NCBI GenBank assembly: GCA_039812645.1
Contig: JBDIAV010000006.1
Coordinates: 17,044 to 81,043 of the forward strand
Direction of reading: 5' to 3'
DNA from: Ancrocorticia sp039812645
Lineage (GTDB): Bacteria; Actinomycetota; Actinomycetes; Actinomycetales; Actinomycetaceae
Length of the DNA stretch: 64,000 bases
The translations under genes were made by a program, and so were the position numbers. The notes beneath the pieces are model-generated. The model worked only from the letters and a program-made list of their open reading frames with translations. It was not told where the DNA came from and made no database searches. How positions within the stretch are numbered: the first letter of the stretch is position 1; every line of letters begins with the position of its first letter. Shown here one piece after another: positions 48,210-56,428 of the stretch.

Positions 48210-49913
48210 ATGGACTTACGGCTGGATGCGACGCTTTTTGACTATTCGTTTGTAGTGGTCTATCTCTTCTTCGTTATCGCCATTGGTGTTGTCACTAAGC
48301 GCAAGGTGCAGACCTCCGAGGACTACTTCCTGTCTGGGCGCTCTTTACCCGCGTGGATCTGCGCACTGGCGTTCCTTTCGGCGAATATCGGGGCAACGGA
48401 GCTGCTTGGTATGGCTGCCAACGGATCCCAGTACGGACTAGCGACGGTTCATTACTACTGGATCGGCGCAGTGCCCGCCATGGTATTCCTTGGCCTCATC
48501 ATGATGCCTTTCTACTACGGCGCGCGAGTGCGTTCCGTGCCCGAATACCTGCGGTTACGTTTCAATCGGCCCACCCATCTGTATCAGTCGATCATCTTCT
48601 CGGTGGCCACAATTTTGGTGGCGGGCGTGAACCTTTTCGCTTTGGCACTGCTCATCAATGTGCTGATCGGATTGCCGTTGTGGGCATCGATTGTCGTATC
48701 CGCAGGCGTTGTACTGCTGTACACCACGATGGGTGGTTTGACGGCTACCATGTACAACGAGGTGCTCCAGTTCTTCATCATCGTGGCCTTCCTCGTGCCC
48801 CTCACAGTGGGCGGTCTGGCTCGCGTGGGCGGTATCGATGGCCTTCTCGCCACTCTCAACGAGACTCAGGTTTTGGGAGAGAACGGTTTATCCGTATGGG
48901 GAGGAACCGGTCTGAGTAACACCACCAACCCCTACGGCAACTGGATCGCTCTTCTGCTGGGAATGGGCTTCGTCAATTCCTTTGGGTATTGGACCACGAA
49001 CTTCACCGAGGTACAGCGAGCGCTCTCCGCCAAGGACATGTCCGCAGCCCGTCGCACGCCTATTATTGCGGCGATTCCCAAGATGTTCTTGCCCCTTATC
49101 ATCATCACGCCGGGTTTGTTGGCGGCAGTGTTAGTACCCGAGTTGGCTGCCGGGCAGCTCTCGCACAACGAGGCCCTTCCGGCACTGATCGGCGCGGTGC
49201 TTCCCAACGGTCTGGTGGGCTTGGCATTGGCTGCCCTGATCGCCGCATTTATGGCGGGCATGGCCGCTAATGTCTCAGCCTTCAATACGGTGGTGACCTA
49301 CGATCTCTGGCAGACCTACGTGCGGCCCAACGAAAAGGACACCTACTACCTGCGCGTAGGCCGTAAATTGACGATCGCCGGTGTGCTCATCGCCATCGGT
49401 GCGGCGTTCATCGCCGCTACCTTCAACAACATCCAGGACTACTTACAGCTGCTGCAGTCGGTGTTCTCGGCGCCGCTGTTTGCCACGTTTATTCTGGGTA
49501 TGTTCTGGAAGCGGATGAGCCCGTGGGCGGGCCTTTGGGGCCTTATCGCTGGTGCCGTGGGCGCGGCCGGTGTACAGATTGGCTACATGGCCGGATTCCT
49601 GGAGTTCAACTCCCAGCAGGCTGCCTCCTTCACCGGGTCCGGTATGGCTTTTGTGTTCGACATCGTCGTTTCTGTTCTGGTGACGTTACGGACGGCTCCC
49701 AAGCCGGTGGAAGAACTCGATGGACTGGTGTGGGGCCGCACCAAAATGCCGATTAAGGGTGCGCAGCCAGCACCGGACCTACACGCGGTGGCGATCAAGG
49801 CTGAGCGCGAGCGTGTTGCGGCAGGCGAGCCCGTTAAGTGGTGGGACAACCCCTGGCCGCTTGGTATTGCTGTTCTCACCGTCATGGTCATTCTCAACAT
49901 CGTGGTGGGCTAA
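48210..49913 (+). CDS. Sodium:solute symporter (SSS/SLC5 family)
   Basis: The 567-residue secondary transporter has ~14 hydrophobic segments. SSS features include FLSGRSLPAWICALAFLSAN near the N-terminus, FYYGARVRSVPEYLRLRFNR, and GGLTATMYNEVLQFFIIVAF, a sodium:glucose-symporter-type signature. The sequence is closest in style to SGLT-like sugar/solute transporters. The substrate is not readable. It starts at ATG 48210 without a strong ribosome-binding site and is followed by a small membrane protein gene. Confidence 0.9.
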   Translation: MDLRLDATLFDYSFVVVYLFFVIAIGVVTKRKVQTSEDYFLSGRSLPAWICALAFLSANIGATELLGMAANGSQYGLATVHYYWIGAVPAMVFLGLIMMPFYYGARVRSVPEYLRLRFNRPTHLYQSIIFSVATILVAGVNLFALALLINVLIGLPLWASIVVSAGVVLLYTTMGGLTATMYNEVLQFFIIVAFLVPLTVGGLARVGGIDGLLATLNETQVLGENGLSVWGGTGLSNTTNPYGNWIALLLGMGFVNSFGYWTTNFTEVQRALSAKDMSAARRTPIIAAIPKMFLPLIIITPGLLAAVLVPELAAGQLSHNEALPALIGAVLPNGLVGLALAALIAAFMAGMAANVSAFNTVVTYDLWQTYVRPNEKDTYYLRVGRKLTIAGVLIAIGAAFIAATFNNIQDYLQLLQSVFSAPLFATFILGMFWKRMSPWAGLWGLIAGAVGAAGVQIGYMAGFLEFNSQQAASFTGSGMAFVFDIVVSVLVTLRTAPKPVEELDGLVWGRTKMPIKGAQPAPDLHAVAIKAERERVAAGEPVKWWDNPWPLGIAVLTVMVILNIVVG

Positions 49914-49977
49914 TTTGCTGATCGTGGCTGATACGCAGGAAGTGAATGACGTGAGGGAATCTGAAATGAGGGAGACA

Positions 49978-50268
49978 ATGAATCAGGAAACAAATCGCAA
50001 GCACCGTGGATGGCGTGTGCCTAGCTCTACCGAACTAGCGCTCGACTTGCGTACATGGATCGCGGCTATGTTCGCCACCTTTGGCACCATGCTTGCGGTG
50101 TATGGTGCCTTCTTCGCCACCCCAGAGGACCTCGCCAAAGGAGCGGGCATCAACCTGAACCTGTGGACGGGGGTGGGGCTCCTCGTCGTCGCCCTTCTCT
50201 TCACCCTCTGGTTGCTCGCGAAACCGAGTGCTGTGGACGAATCGGGGAGTGCGAAGAACGCTGCGTGA
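49978..50268 (+). CDS. Small membrane protein, two transmembrane helices
   Basis: This 96-residue protein follows the symporter by 64 bases. The ATG at 49978 has GAGGGAGA upstream; in-frame alternatives lie at 49966 and further upstream. Two helices (WIAAMFATFGTMLAVYGAFF and LNLWTGVGLLVVALLFTLWL) flank a short loop (ATPEDLAKGAGIN). No known domain is recognised. Similar small two-helix proteins often follow SSS transporters in actinobacteria, so an accessory role is plausible (inference). Confidence 0.7.
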   Translation: MNQETNRKHRGWRVPSSTELALDLRTWIAAMFATFGTMLAVYGAFFATPEDLAKGAGINLNLWTGVGLLVVALLFTLWLLAKPSAVDESGSAKNAA

Positions 50269-50286
50269 GCCAGCCGAATAGTGGGC

Positions 50287-50332
50287 TGACCTGGTAGGTC
50301 ATCAACAATGACAGCCGAGCAGGGTCTACAAT
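50287..50332 (+). promoter_or_regulatory. Candidate operator and -10 of the esterase gene
   Basis: TGACCTGGTAGGTCA (50287-50301) is a 6-3-6 perfect inverted repeat. It lies 25 bases upstream of TACAAT (50327-50332), a good -10. A regulator binding there would overlap or abut the -35 region. Confidence 0.5.
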
Positions 50333-50362
50333 TCTGGAGAGAATCTCGAGAAGGAGAGACGT

Positions 50363-51388
50363 ATGAGCCAGCACGGGTTGAGTGACGACGATCTGAACTT
50401 CATCCGGACGTGGACCCCACTGGAGGAGGATCTCGACGGCCAGAATGACCAGATACGCGCGGTATTCCAGCAGGTCCGGCTCGGTTTTGCGATGGGGGAT
50501 TTCGCTCGGACCGCGCATTGGGCGGAGTCTGAGTCTGTGGAGTCCCATCTCGATATTCCTTACCTGCCCGATGGCAAACGCGAGCATCTTCTCGATCTCT
50601 ACCTTCCTCACGATGCTGTACTGCGGGCCGGCCACACAACGCCCGTCTACATCGACATCCACGGCGGAGGCTTCACTTACGGTTGGAAGGAACTCAACCG
50701 TAATTTCTGCCTACGGCTGGCTGAACAGGGTTTCGCCGTCTTTTCCCTCAACTACCCGTTGATGCCCGCAGCGAGTTTTGTCGAGCAGCTCACGGCTGTC
50801 AATGCGGCCCTCACCTGGATTCGTGAGCACTTGCCGGAGTACCCGGTGAGCACCGAGAACATCTTCCTCACCGGAGATTCTGCTGGCGGCACCCTGAGTT
50901 TCTACACTCTCGCTTTGACGCTCAATCCCGGTTTTGCGGAGGCGCTTGACCTTGCTCCCAACGGGCTTCCCTTCAAAGGTGCAGCGCTTGTGTCAGGGTT
51001 GTTCGATGTTGCGCCGCTGATGGAAGAGTCCGGCGAGTCCGTAGCCTCCTTCATCAATATGGTGTCCGGCAGCTTCTTTGATGAGACCTTCCGCGCCTTG
51101 CCTGGGAAGTACCGGATTATGGAGGAGATGGTTCGTGAACTGACGTTCCCACCCCTTTACCTCTGCACCAGCTCCGACGACTTCATTGAAGCCGAAACCC
51201 TTGCTTTCGCCACGCAACTGTCCCGCGCGGGCAAACCCTTCATCCTCGACGACTGGGCACCGGCCCCCGGCCACTCGCTCGGTCACGTCTTCCCGGTCTG
51301 CACCACGTGGCTACCTGAGAGCGTCACCGTGCTGGAGAGAATTCGCGAATTTTCCTACGGCCAGCTGCAACGCTGGCCCGGCTATTAG
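50363..51388 (+). CDS. Alpha/beta hydrolase (HSL-type esterase)
   Basis: The 341-residue hydrolase has the oxyanion-hole motif HGGG (100-103) and the nucleophile elbow GDSAGG (S173). A likely Asp lies in SSDDFIEAE and a His in APGHSLGH, completing the triad of the hormone-sensitive-lipase/carboxylesterase group. It is cytoplasmic, with no signal peptide. AAGGAGAG precedes the ATG. The substrate is unknown. It lies between the symporter and fixABCX and might feed a shared catabolic route. Confidence 0.9.
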   Translation: MSQHGLSDDDLNFIRTWTPLEEDLDGQNDQIRAVFQQVRLGFAMGDFARTAHWAESESVESHLDIPYLPDGKREHLLDLYLPHDAVLRAGHTTPVYIDIHGGGFTYGWKELNRNFCLRLAEQGFAVFSLNYPLMPAASFVEQLTAVNAALTWIREHLPEYPVSTENIFLTGDSAGGTLSFYTLALTLNPGFAEALDLAPNGLPFKGAALVSGLFDVAPLMEESGESVASFINMVSGSFFDETFRALPGKYRIMEEMVRELTFPPLYLCTSSDDFIEAETLAFATQLSRAGKPFILDDWAPAPGHSLGHVFPVCTTWLPESVTVLERIREFSYGQLQRWPGY

Positions 51389-51506
51389 ACCGACGACGCC
51401 GTCACTCTGTCTCGTACACTTCGGCCCTGGGAAGTAGGCCCCGCATGGGTAGCGGACGTGGGTCCCGTGGGGTATTGGAGTCTTGCGGGGTAATGGAGAT
51501 AAATGA

Positions 51507-51560
51507 TGGCGCTATGGTGGCCACTGTTGCGCTATGGCAACAGTGGCCACCATAGCGCCA
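51507..51560. repeat. 24-bp perfect inverted repeat before fixA
   Basis: The arm TGGCGCTATGGTGGCCACTG-TTGC (51507-51530) pairs perfectly with 51537-51560 around GCTATG. Unlike the terminators in this window it has no T-run and stands 118 bases from the esterase stop and 112 bases from fixA. Each arm also contains the self-palindrome GTGGCCAC. Confidence 0.9.
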
Positions 51561-51671
51561 CGAGATGTTTTCGCTGCTGCCGAACGTGCTATTCCCGACC
51601 TCCGCCCATGTGGCCGCCGGAAGCCGATAGGATCGTTCTGGTAGAAAATGCAATGAAAAGGGAGAATTTTC

Positions 51672-52433
51672 ATGGCTGTAGTAGTTGCGTACAAGTACGC
51701 GGCAAATCCGCAGGATGCCACCGTCGGCGCCGACGGTCTAGTGGACTGGTCTCGCACCAAGCCAACCGTGAGTGAATACGATCCGGTGGCCATCCAGCTT
51801 GGCCGCAATGTGGCTGATGCTAGCGGCACGGAGGTTGTGGGTATCAGCGTGGGCGGGGCTGTTGTCGCCACGTCGATGGCGAAGAAGAGCGCAATGTCCA
51901 AGGGCTTTGACCGCGGTATCGTCATTGCCGATGATGCCACCGAAGCCTGGAATGTCACGAAGACGGCATCCGCGCTCGCGAGCCTCGTGTGCAGTGTTGA
52001 GGGCGCGGACCTGGTTATCACCGGCGATGCCTCGATCGATGACGGCACCCGCATGACCTCCGCTCTCATCGCAGGATTCCTTGGCTGGCCCTGCTTCCAG
52101 CAGGTCACGGACGTCACGAAGACCACCGAGGGATACACGATGACGCAGATGATTGACGGAGGCACCCGTACCGTTGACGTATCGGGACCGGTCGTCGTGG
52201 CTACTACTCCGGATGCCGTGGTGCCCAAGCTCCCCTCGATGAAGGAACTGCTGGCTGCGGGAAAGAAGCCTGTCGCCGTGGTGTCAGCGGATGAGTTGGA
52301 GCTCGTTGAAGCCGCTGTTGCGGTGGCCGGGCACGCGAAGCCCGAGGCGGCGATCCGTAAGAATCAGGTCTTTACCGGCGTGGATGCTGCAGCCCAGCTG
52401 GTGGCTGCGCTGCGTAGCGACGGCGTTCTCTAA
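51672..52433 (+). CDS. fixA: Electron transfer flavoprotein beta subunit / FixA
   Basis: The 253-residue product has the ETF-beta fold: VVVAYKYAANPQDATVGADG, SEYDPVAIQLG and ADLVITGDASIDDGTRMTSA. The C-terminal helix inserts into the partner. In FixABCX complexes this subunit binds flavin with FixB and takes part in electron bifurcation from NADH to ferredoxin and quinone. AGGGAG-like AAAGGGAG lies upstream of the ATG. It is the first gene of fixABCX. Confidence 0.92.
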   Translation: MAVVVAYKYAANPQDATVGADGLVDWSRTKPTVSEYDPVAIQLGRNVADASGTEVVGISVGGAVVATSMAKKSAMSKGFDRGIVIADDATEAWNVTKTASALASLVCSVEGADLVITGDASIDDGTRMTSALIAGFLGWPCFQQVTDVTKTTEGYTMTQMIDGGTRTVDVSGPVVVATTPDAVVPKLPSMKELLAAGKKPVAVVSADELELVEAAVAVAGHAKPEAAIRKNQVFTGVDAAAQLVAALRSDGVL

Positions 52434-52450
52434 GGAAAGAGGGACGAACA

Positions 52451-53317
52451 ATGGCACATTGGATTATTGCAGCCGATGATCAGGTTGCAGCTCTCATCGA
52501 GACCGCCCGCCAGCTTGGTGGAACTGTTACCGCTGTGGTGGCCGGCGATGTAGAGATCGGTGGAGTGGATCGCGTGATCGCAGCTGCGCAGGCCGAGGAC
52601 GCGCCGGTTGAGGCACTAGCCCCGGCTTTTGCTGACGCAGTGGAAGCCCAGCCGGGCGACGTGGTGCTTGCTCCGAATACCGCTGCGGGCCGCGTGCTTG
52701 CTGGTGCCGTGGCGGCGAAGCTCGGTGCCCCCGTACTCGCGGGTGTGGAGAGCCTTGCTCCCGGTTCGGCTCAGGTGTCGCGTTACGGCGGCCTGTCGCT
52801 GGAGACGGTGACGTTTGATTCTGCCGTGGTTGTGATTGCCGACGGCGGCTCGTGCGCATCAACTGACCCCGTCACGGCCGAGAACGTTGTGGGTGGCTGG
52901 CACAATGCCAAGGTCACTGAGGTGACTCGCGAAGAACTTGACTCGGTTGATCTCACCGCGGCGAAGCGCATCGTCGGTGCTGGCCTAGGATTCAAGACGA
53001 AAGAGGATCTTGTGCTGGCCGAGGAACTCGCCGAGACGCTTGGCGCCGAGGTTGCCTGCTCGCGTCCGCTTGCCGAAGGCTCGAACTGGATGCCGCGAGA
53101 CCGCTACTTGGGTATGTCCGGCAAGGTCGTCACCCCCGAACTGTACGTGGCCGCTGGTATTTCCGGTCAGATCCACCACAGTGCGGGTATCAATCGCTCT
53201 GAGGTGATCGTGGCGATTAACGACGACGAAGAGGCTCCGATCTTCGAGCAGGCCGATTACGCCGTCGTCGGAGATCTGTACACGGTTCTGCCGCAACTGA
53301 CTGAGCTGTTGAAGTAA
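52451..53317 (+). CDS. fixB: Electron transfer flavoprotein alpha subunit / FixB
   Basis: The 288-residue product has a short N-terminal domain and the conserved C-terminal FAD domain (RIVGAGLGFKTKEDLVLAEE, ACSRPLAEG, ELYVAAGISGQIHHSAGI, EAPIFEQADYAVVGDL). These identify ETF-alpha/FixB. It lies 17 bases after fixA with an AAGAGGG site and 3 bases before fixC. Confidence 0.94.
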   Translation: MAHWIIAADDQVAALIETARQLGGTVTAVVAGDVEIGGVDRVIAAAQAEDAPVEALAPAFADAVEAQPGDVVLAPNTAAGRVLAGAVAAKLGAPVLAGVESLAPGSAQVSRYGGLSLETVTFDSAVVVIADGGSCASTDPVTAENVVGGWHNAKVTEVTREELDSVDLTAAKRIVGAGLGFKTKEDLVLAEELAETLGAEVACSRPLAEGSNWMPRDRYLGMSGKVVTPELYVAAGISGQIHHSAGINRSEVIVAINDDEEAPIFEQADYAVVGDLYTVLPQLTELLK

Positions 53318-53320
53318 GGC

Positions 53321-54652
53321 ATGTCAACAAGCGGGACGGAGAGTGCGCCGATGAGCGCCCGGACGGAATACGACTTCGACGTCATCGTGGTAGGTGGCGG
53401 AGTGGCCGGTGCGGTGTGCGCCTATCTGCTCGCTCAGCAAGGCCGCGAGGTGTTGCTGTGCGAGCGCGGCGCCGAACCGGGGTCGAAAAATCTTTCCGGT
53501 GGCGTCTTCTACTGCCGAATCATGGAGGAGATTTTCCCCGGATTCGTGGAGAACGCGCCCATCGAGCGGCACATCACCCGCAATTGTCTGAGCTTCCTTA
53601 ATCCCACGTCCTTCGTGAATGTGGACTATTGGGATGCGCGGCTGGCTGAACCCGTCAACGCTGTGACAGTTTTGCGGGCCAAACTCGATCTGTGGTTGGC
53701 CGAGCAATGCGAAGAGGCAGGCGTTACCGTCATGCCGGGGATTAAGGTCGAGGGTCTCGTACGCGAAGGTAACCAGATCGTGGGCATCAGGGCGGGCGAG
53801 GATGAGCTGACGGCAAAGGTCGTCGTCGCTGCTGACGGTATCAACTCGTTTATCTCGCAGGATGCGGGCATTCGTGCCAAAGAGCCGATGAAAAACCTCG
53901 CGGTTGGCGTGAAGTCCGTTATCAAGCTGTCCGAGGAGAAGGTGCGGGATCGCTTCCATCTCACCGGTGATGAGGGCGCGGCGTATGCGGTGGTTGGCGA
54001 CTGCACGCAGGGTGTCGCCGGTGGCGGTTTTCTGTACTCGAATAGGGATTCTGTCTCCATCGGAATCGTCGTGCGGCTGGACGATTTGGCTGCTTCTGGG
54101 AAGTCCTCCTCGGAGCTGCATGATCATTTCCTCTCCCATCCAGCGATTGCGCCGTTCATCGAGGGTGGAGAGCTACTCGAATACGGTTGCCATATGGTGG
54201 CCGAGGGTGGCAAGAAGATGCAGCACGATCTGGTGCGTCCTGGACTAGTGGTGATCGGTGACGCCGCCGGATTTACGCTGAACTCTGGATTTACGCTGCG
54301 CGGTATGGATCTGGCAGCTGGTTCGGCACAGGCGGCAGCGGTGGCCATTGGTGCGGCGCTTGACGCGGGGGACTACTCGCGGGCCTCGCTGGAACGCTAC
54401 GTAGTGGAATATGAGGCATCGTATGTGGGGCAGGATATGACCACGTACGCCAAGGCTCCCGATTTCCTCGAAAACAAGGAAATGTATGGGGCAGTGGGTG
54501 AACTGGTGGCCGACGTTCTTCACGATATCTACAATCTTGACCTCAGCCCGCGGAAATCACTCGTGAAGACGGCCTGGGGGGCCTTCAAGTGTTCCGGCTG
54601 GAAATTGCGCAGGGTGGCGTCGCTCGGGGTCCAAGCAGTGAGGTCGATGTGA
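53321..54652 (+). CDS. fixC: FixC, ETF-quinone oxidoreductase-like flavoprotein
   Basis: The 443-residue FAD protein has the dinucleotide-binding motif DVIVVGGGVAGAVCAYLLAQ, then ERGAEPGSKNLSGG. FAD-contact motifs VVAADGINS and GLVVIGDAAGFTLNSGFTLR are also present. FixC accepts electrons from FixAB and, with the iron-sulphur protein FixX, passes them to quinone. It starts at ATG 53321, three bases after fixB. fixX begins 99 bases after its stop. Confidence 0.94.
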   Translation: MSTSGTESAPMSARTEYDFDVIVVGGGVAGAVCAYLLAQQGREVLLCERGAEPGSKNLSGGVFYCRIMEEIFPGFVENAPIERHITRNCLSFLNPTSFVNVDYWDARLAEPVNAVTVLRAKLDLWLAEQCEEAGVTVMPGIKVEGLVREGNQIVGIRAGEDELTAKVVVAADGINSFISQDAGIRAKEPMKNLAVGVKSVIKLSEEKVRDRFHLTGDEGAAYAVVGDCTQGVAGGGFLYSNRDSVSIGIVVRLDDLAASGKSSSELHDHFLSHPAIAPFIEGGELLEYGCHMVAEGGKKMQHDLVRPGLVVIGDAAGFTLNSGFTLRGMDLAAGSAQAAAVAIGAALDAGDYSRASLERYVVEYEASYVGQDMTTYAKAPDFLENKEMYGAVGELVADVLHDIYNLDLSPRKSLVKTAWGAFKCSGWKLRRVASLGVQAVRSM

Positions 54653-54751
54653 TGGGGATACAGGTGCTTGGCTCCGGACGTCAGATCTCGGATGAGAACA
54701 GAACTGGTGGTTGGTGCAGTGTTCTGGATGGATGTGTGAGGTGAACGCGTC

Positions 54752-55048
54752 GTGAGTGATTTCGTGTACGGAAGCGTAGAGAAACGCCTTGCCAAAAATC
54801 TCTTCGAGACCGATGATGGCAATCCCCATATTGAGATTAATCAGGAGATCGCCAAGGTCACCGGGACGGGCAAACTGCTGGTGAAGGTGTGCCCGGCCCA
54901 TGTCTACAGCGAGAATCCGGACGGAACCATCGCGGTGGAATATGCGGGCTGCCTGGAATGCGGAACATGTCTGGCAGTTGCCGCGCCCGGAGCGCTGAAG
55001 TGGCATTACCCCGAGGGTGGGATGGGAGTCATGTACCGAGAGGGCTAG
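54752..55048 (+). CDS. fixX: FixX, ferredoxin-like protein
   Basis: The 98-residue iron-sulphur protein has cysteines C47 (KVCPAHVY) and C67, C70, C73 (GCLECGTC), the four-ligand pattern of one [4Fe-4S] cluster in FixX and ETF-QO. It starts at GTG 54752. It completes a full fixABCX set, so the module is probably functional. Confidence 0.93.
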   Translation: MSDFVYGSVEKRLAKNLFETDDGNPHIEINQEIAKVTGTGKLLVKVCPAHVYSENPDGTIAVEYAGCLECGTCLAVAAPGALKWHYPEGGMGVMYREG

Positions 55049-55214
55049 TTTTTGCCAATGGCGCGAAAACTTCCGGCAGATCAAACCCCCATGTGAGTCC
55101 GCTCACGATAGAATTCCTCCAAGTGGATTTTGGCTGGCCCCAGGCTTGCGGGGCGGGCAGCCCGGTCGTCGGGTTGGCGGTCCCGAGATTGGGACCAGGT
55201 TGGAGGAGTTCGAG

Positions 55215-56219
55215 ATGACAGCACAACCAACGGGAGGAATCGGAGTACGCCAGACCGTGCAGGTGACCCCCGAGATCATTGACCGGGCGCGCGGCGCACT
55301 ACTTGCTGCTGCGTGCGGTGATGCTCTGGGTGTTCCTTATGAGTTTGCCAAGCCTCCACAGGAACCTGAAATGATCGGTGGCGGTTTGGGGCCTTATGCT
55401 CCGGGTGAGTGGTCGGATGACACTCAAATGGCGGCGTGCATTGCGCAAGCACTCGCTAGCGGTGCCTCGCCTCTCAAGGAGAGCACGATTGATGTGATTG
55501 CCGATAATTTCCTTCAGTGGTTGCGCGAAGGAGCGTCGGACGTGGGAACCCAGACGCGCTGGGTTCTCAATATGGGTGAGGGTGATCGTGGGGGCGCAGC
55601 CCGTAGGCTGAAGGATGCCGCCAAGAAGTTCTCTGCCGGGACCGATCGCGCCGCGGGCAACGGTGCGCTTATGCGCACAGCTCCAGTGGGTCTGACGTTC
55701 CTTGATTCACCGAATGCGACGGCGCAGGCAGCGGTCTCGATTGCACGGCTCACTCACCATGATCCGCTCGTTGATGAGTCGGTGATCCTATGGTCTGAGG
55801 CGATCCGTAATGCGGTGTTGACCGGGCGTACCGCGATTCGTCCAGGCCTTGATTTGCTGCGGCCGGAGTCGCGTGACTACTGGGACAAGGTGATTGACGA
55901 CGCCGAAGCTGGCAAGCTGAATCCGCATCAGAATGGCTTTACTGTGGGAGCGTTGCAGTGTTCCTGGAACGCGGTGTTCTCGGTGCGGGCACTGGAGGGC
56001 GAAGAGGCGCTGGTGACAGGCATCAAGAATGCTGTGAGGCTGGGTGCGGACACCGACACCATCGCTGCCATTGCCGGTGCCCTGCTGGGTGCGGCATACG
56101 GCGCGAGCGCTGTACCGGATGTCTGGCGCGAGACGGTTCACGGCTGGCCGGGCCTCAACGGCGATCAGTACGCTGATTTGGGTGCCGCGATTGTTAAGGC
56201 CGCCAACCGCGAAGTGTAG
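55215..56219 (+). CDS. ADP-ribosylglycohydrolase family protein
   Basis: From ATG 55215 (TGGAGGAG upstream) the protein has 334 residues. The frame extends earlier, but homology starts at RARGALLAAACGDALGVPYE. Mg2+-binding motifs of the DraG/ARH fold are WSDDTQMA (D68, D69) and GADTDTIAAIAGALLGAAYG. The enzyme removes ADP-ribose from proteins, DNA or small molecules. In nitrogen-fixing bacteria DraG acts on nitrogenase reductase, but nothing here suggests nitrogenase. It is probably separate from fixABCX (166-base gap). Confidence 0.93.
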   Translation: MTAQPTGGIGVRQTVQVTPEIIDRARGALLAAACGDALGVPYEFAKPPQEPEMIGGGLGPYAPGEWSDDTQMAACIAQALASGASPLKESTIDVIADNFLQWLREGASDVGTQTRWVLNMGEGDRGGAARRLKDAAKKFSAGTDRAAGNGALMRTAPVGLTFLDSPNATAQAAVSIARLTHHDPLVDESVILWSEAIRNAVLTGRTAIRPGLDLLRPESRDYWDKVIDDAEAGKLNPHQNGFTVGALQCSWNAVFSVRALEGEEALVTGIKNAVRLGADTDTIAAIAGALLGAAYGASAVPDVWRETVHGWPGLNGDQYADLGAAIVKAANREV

Positions 56220-56327
56220 GGGCATGCCTAGTGACGTGTAGCGCTTGGGTATAGGGCACTTGATTGAACATGCGGTAAGGCCCTGGTTCAGCGCTGTGAA
56301 TCACCCGGTGAAACATGACTCACCTAG

Positions 56328-56386
56328 TGAACCACTCGTGTGCGAGATCAACGGCTATAACGCCGATCTCGCGCACGAGTGGTTCA
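56328..56386. terminator. Long imperfect hairpin between convergent genes
   Basis: TGAACCACTCGTG pairs with CACGAGTGGTTCA, and inner GCGAGATC with GATCTCGC, with small mismatches around a central GGC/GCC stem. It lies between the ADP-ribosylglycohydrolase gene and the convergent exporter gene. Confidence 0.65.
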
Positions 56387-56428
56387 GTTCGCTGCCTTGC
56401 AGGTTATCTTTTGGTTGTTGTCTTGCCG

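Noticed and set aside
55215..56219. ADP-ribosylglycohydrolase as an antitoxin of a DarT-like toxin
   Set aside because: It is a DraG/ARH-type protein rather than a macrodomain, and no toxin-like gene is adjacent.
48210..56219. The fix region as a nitrogen-fixation island
   Set aside because: No nif genes, and FixABCX occurs in many non-diazotrophs.
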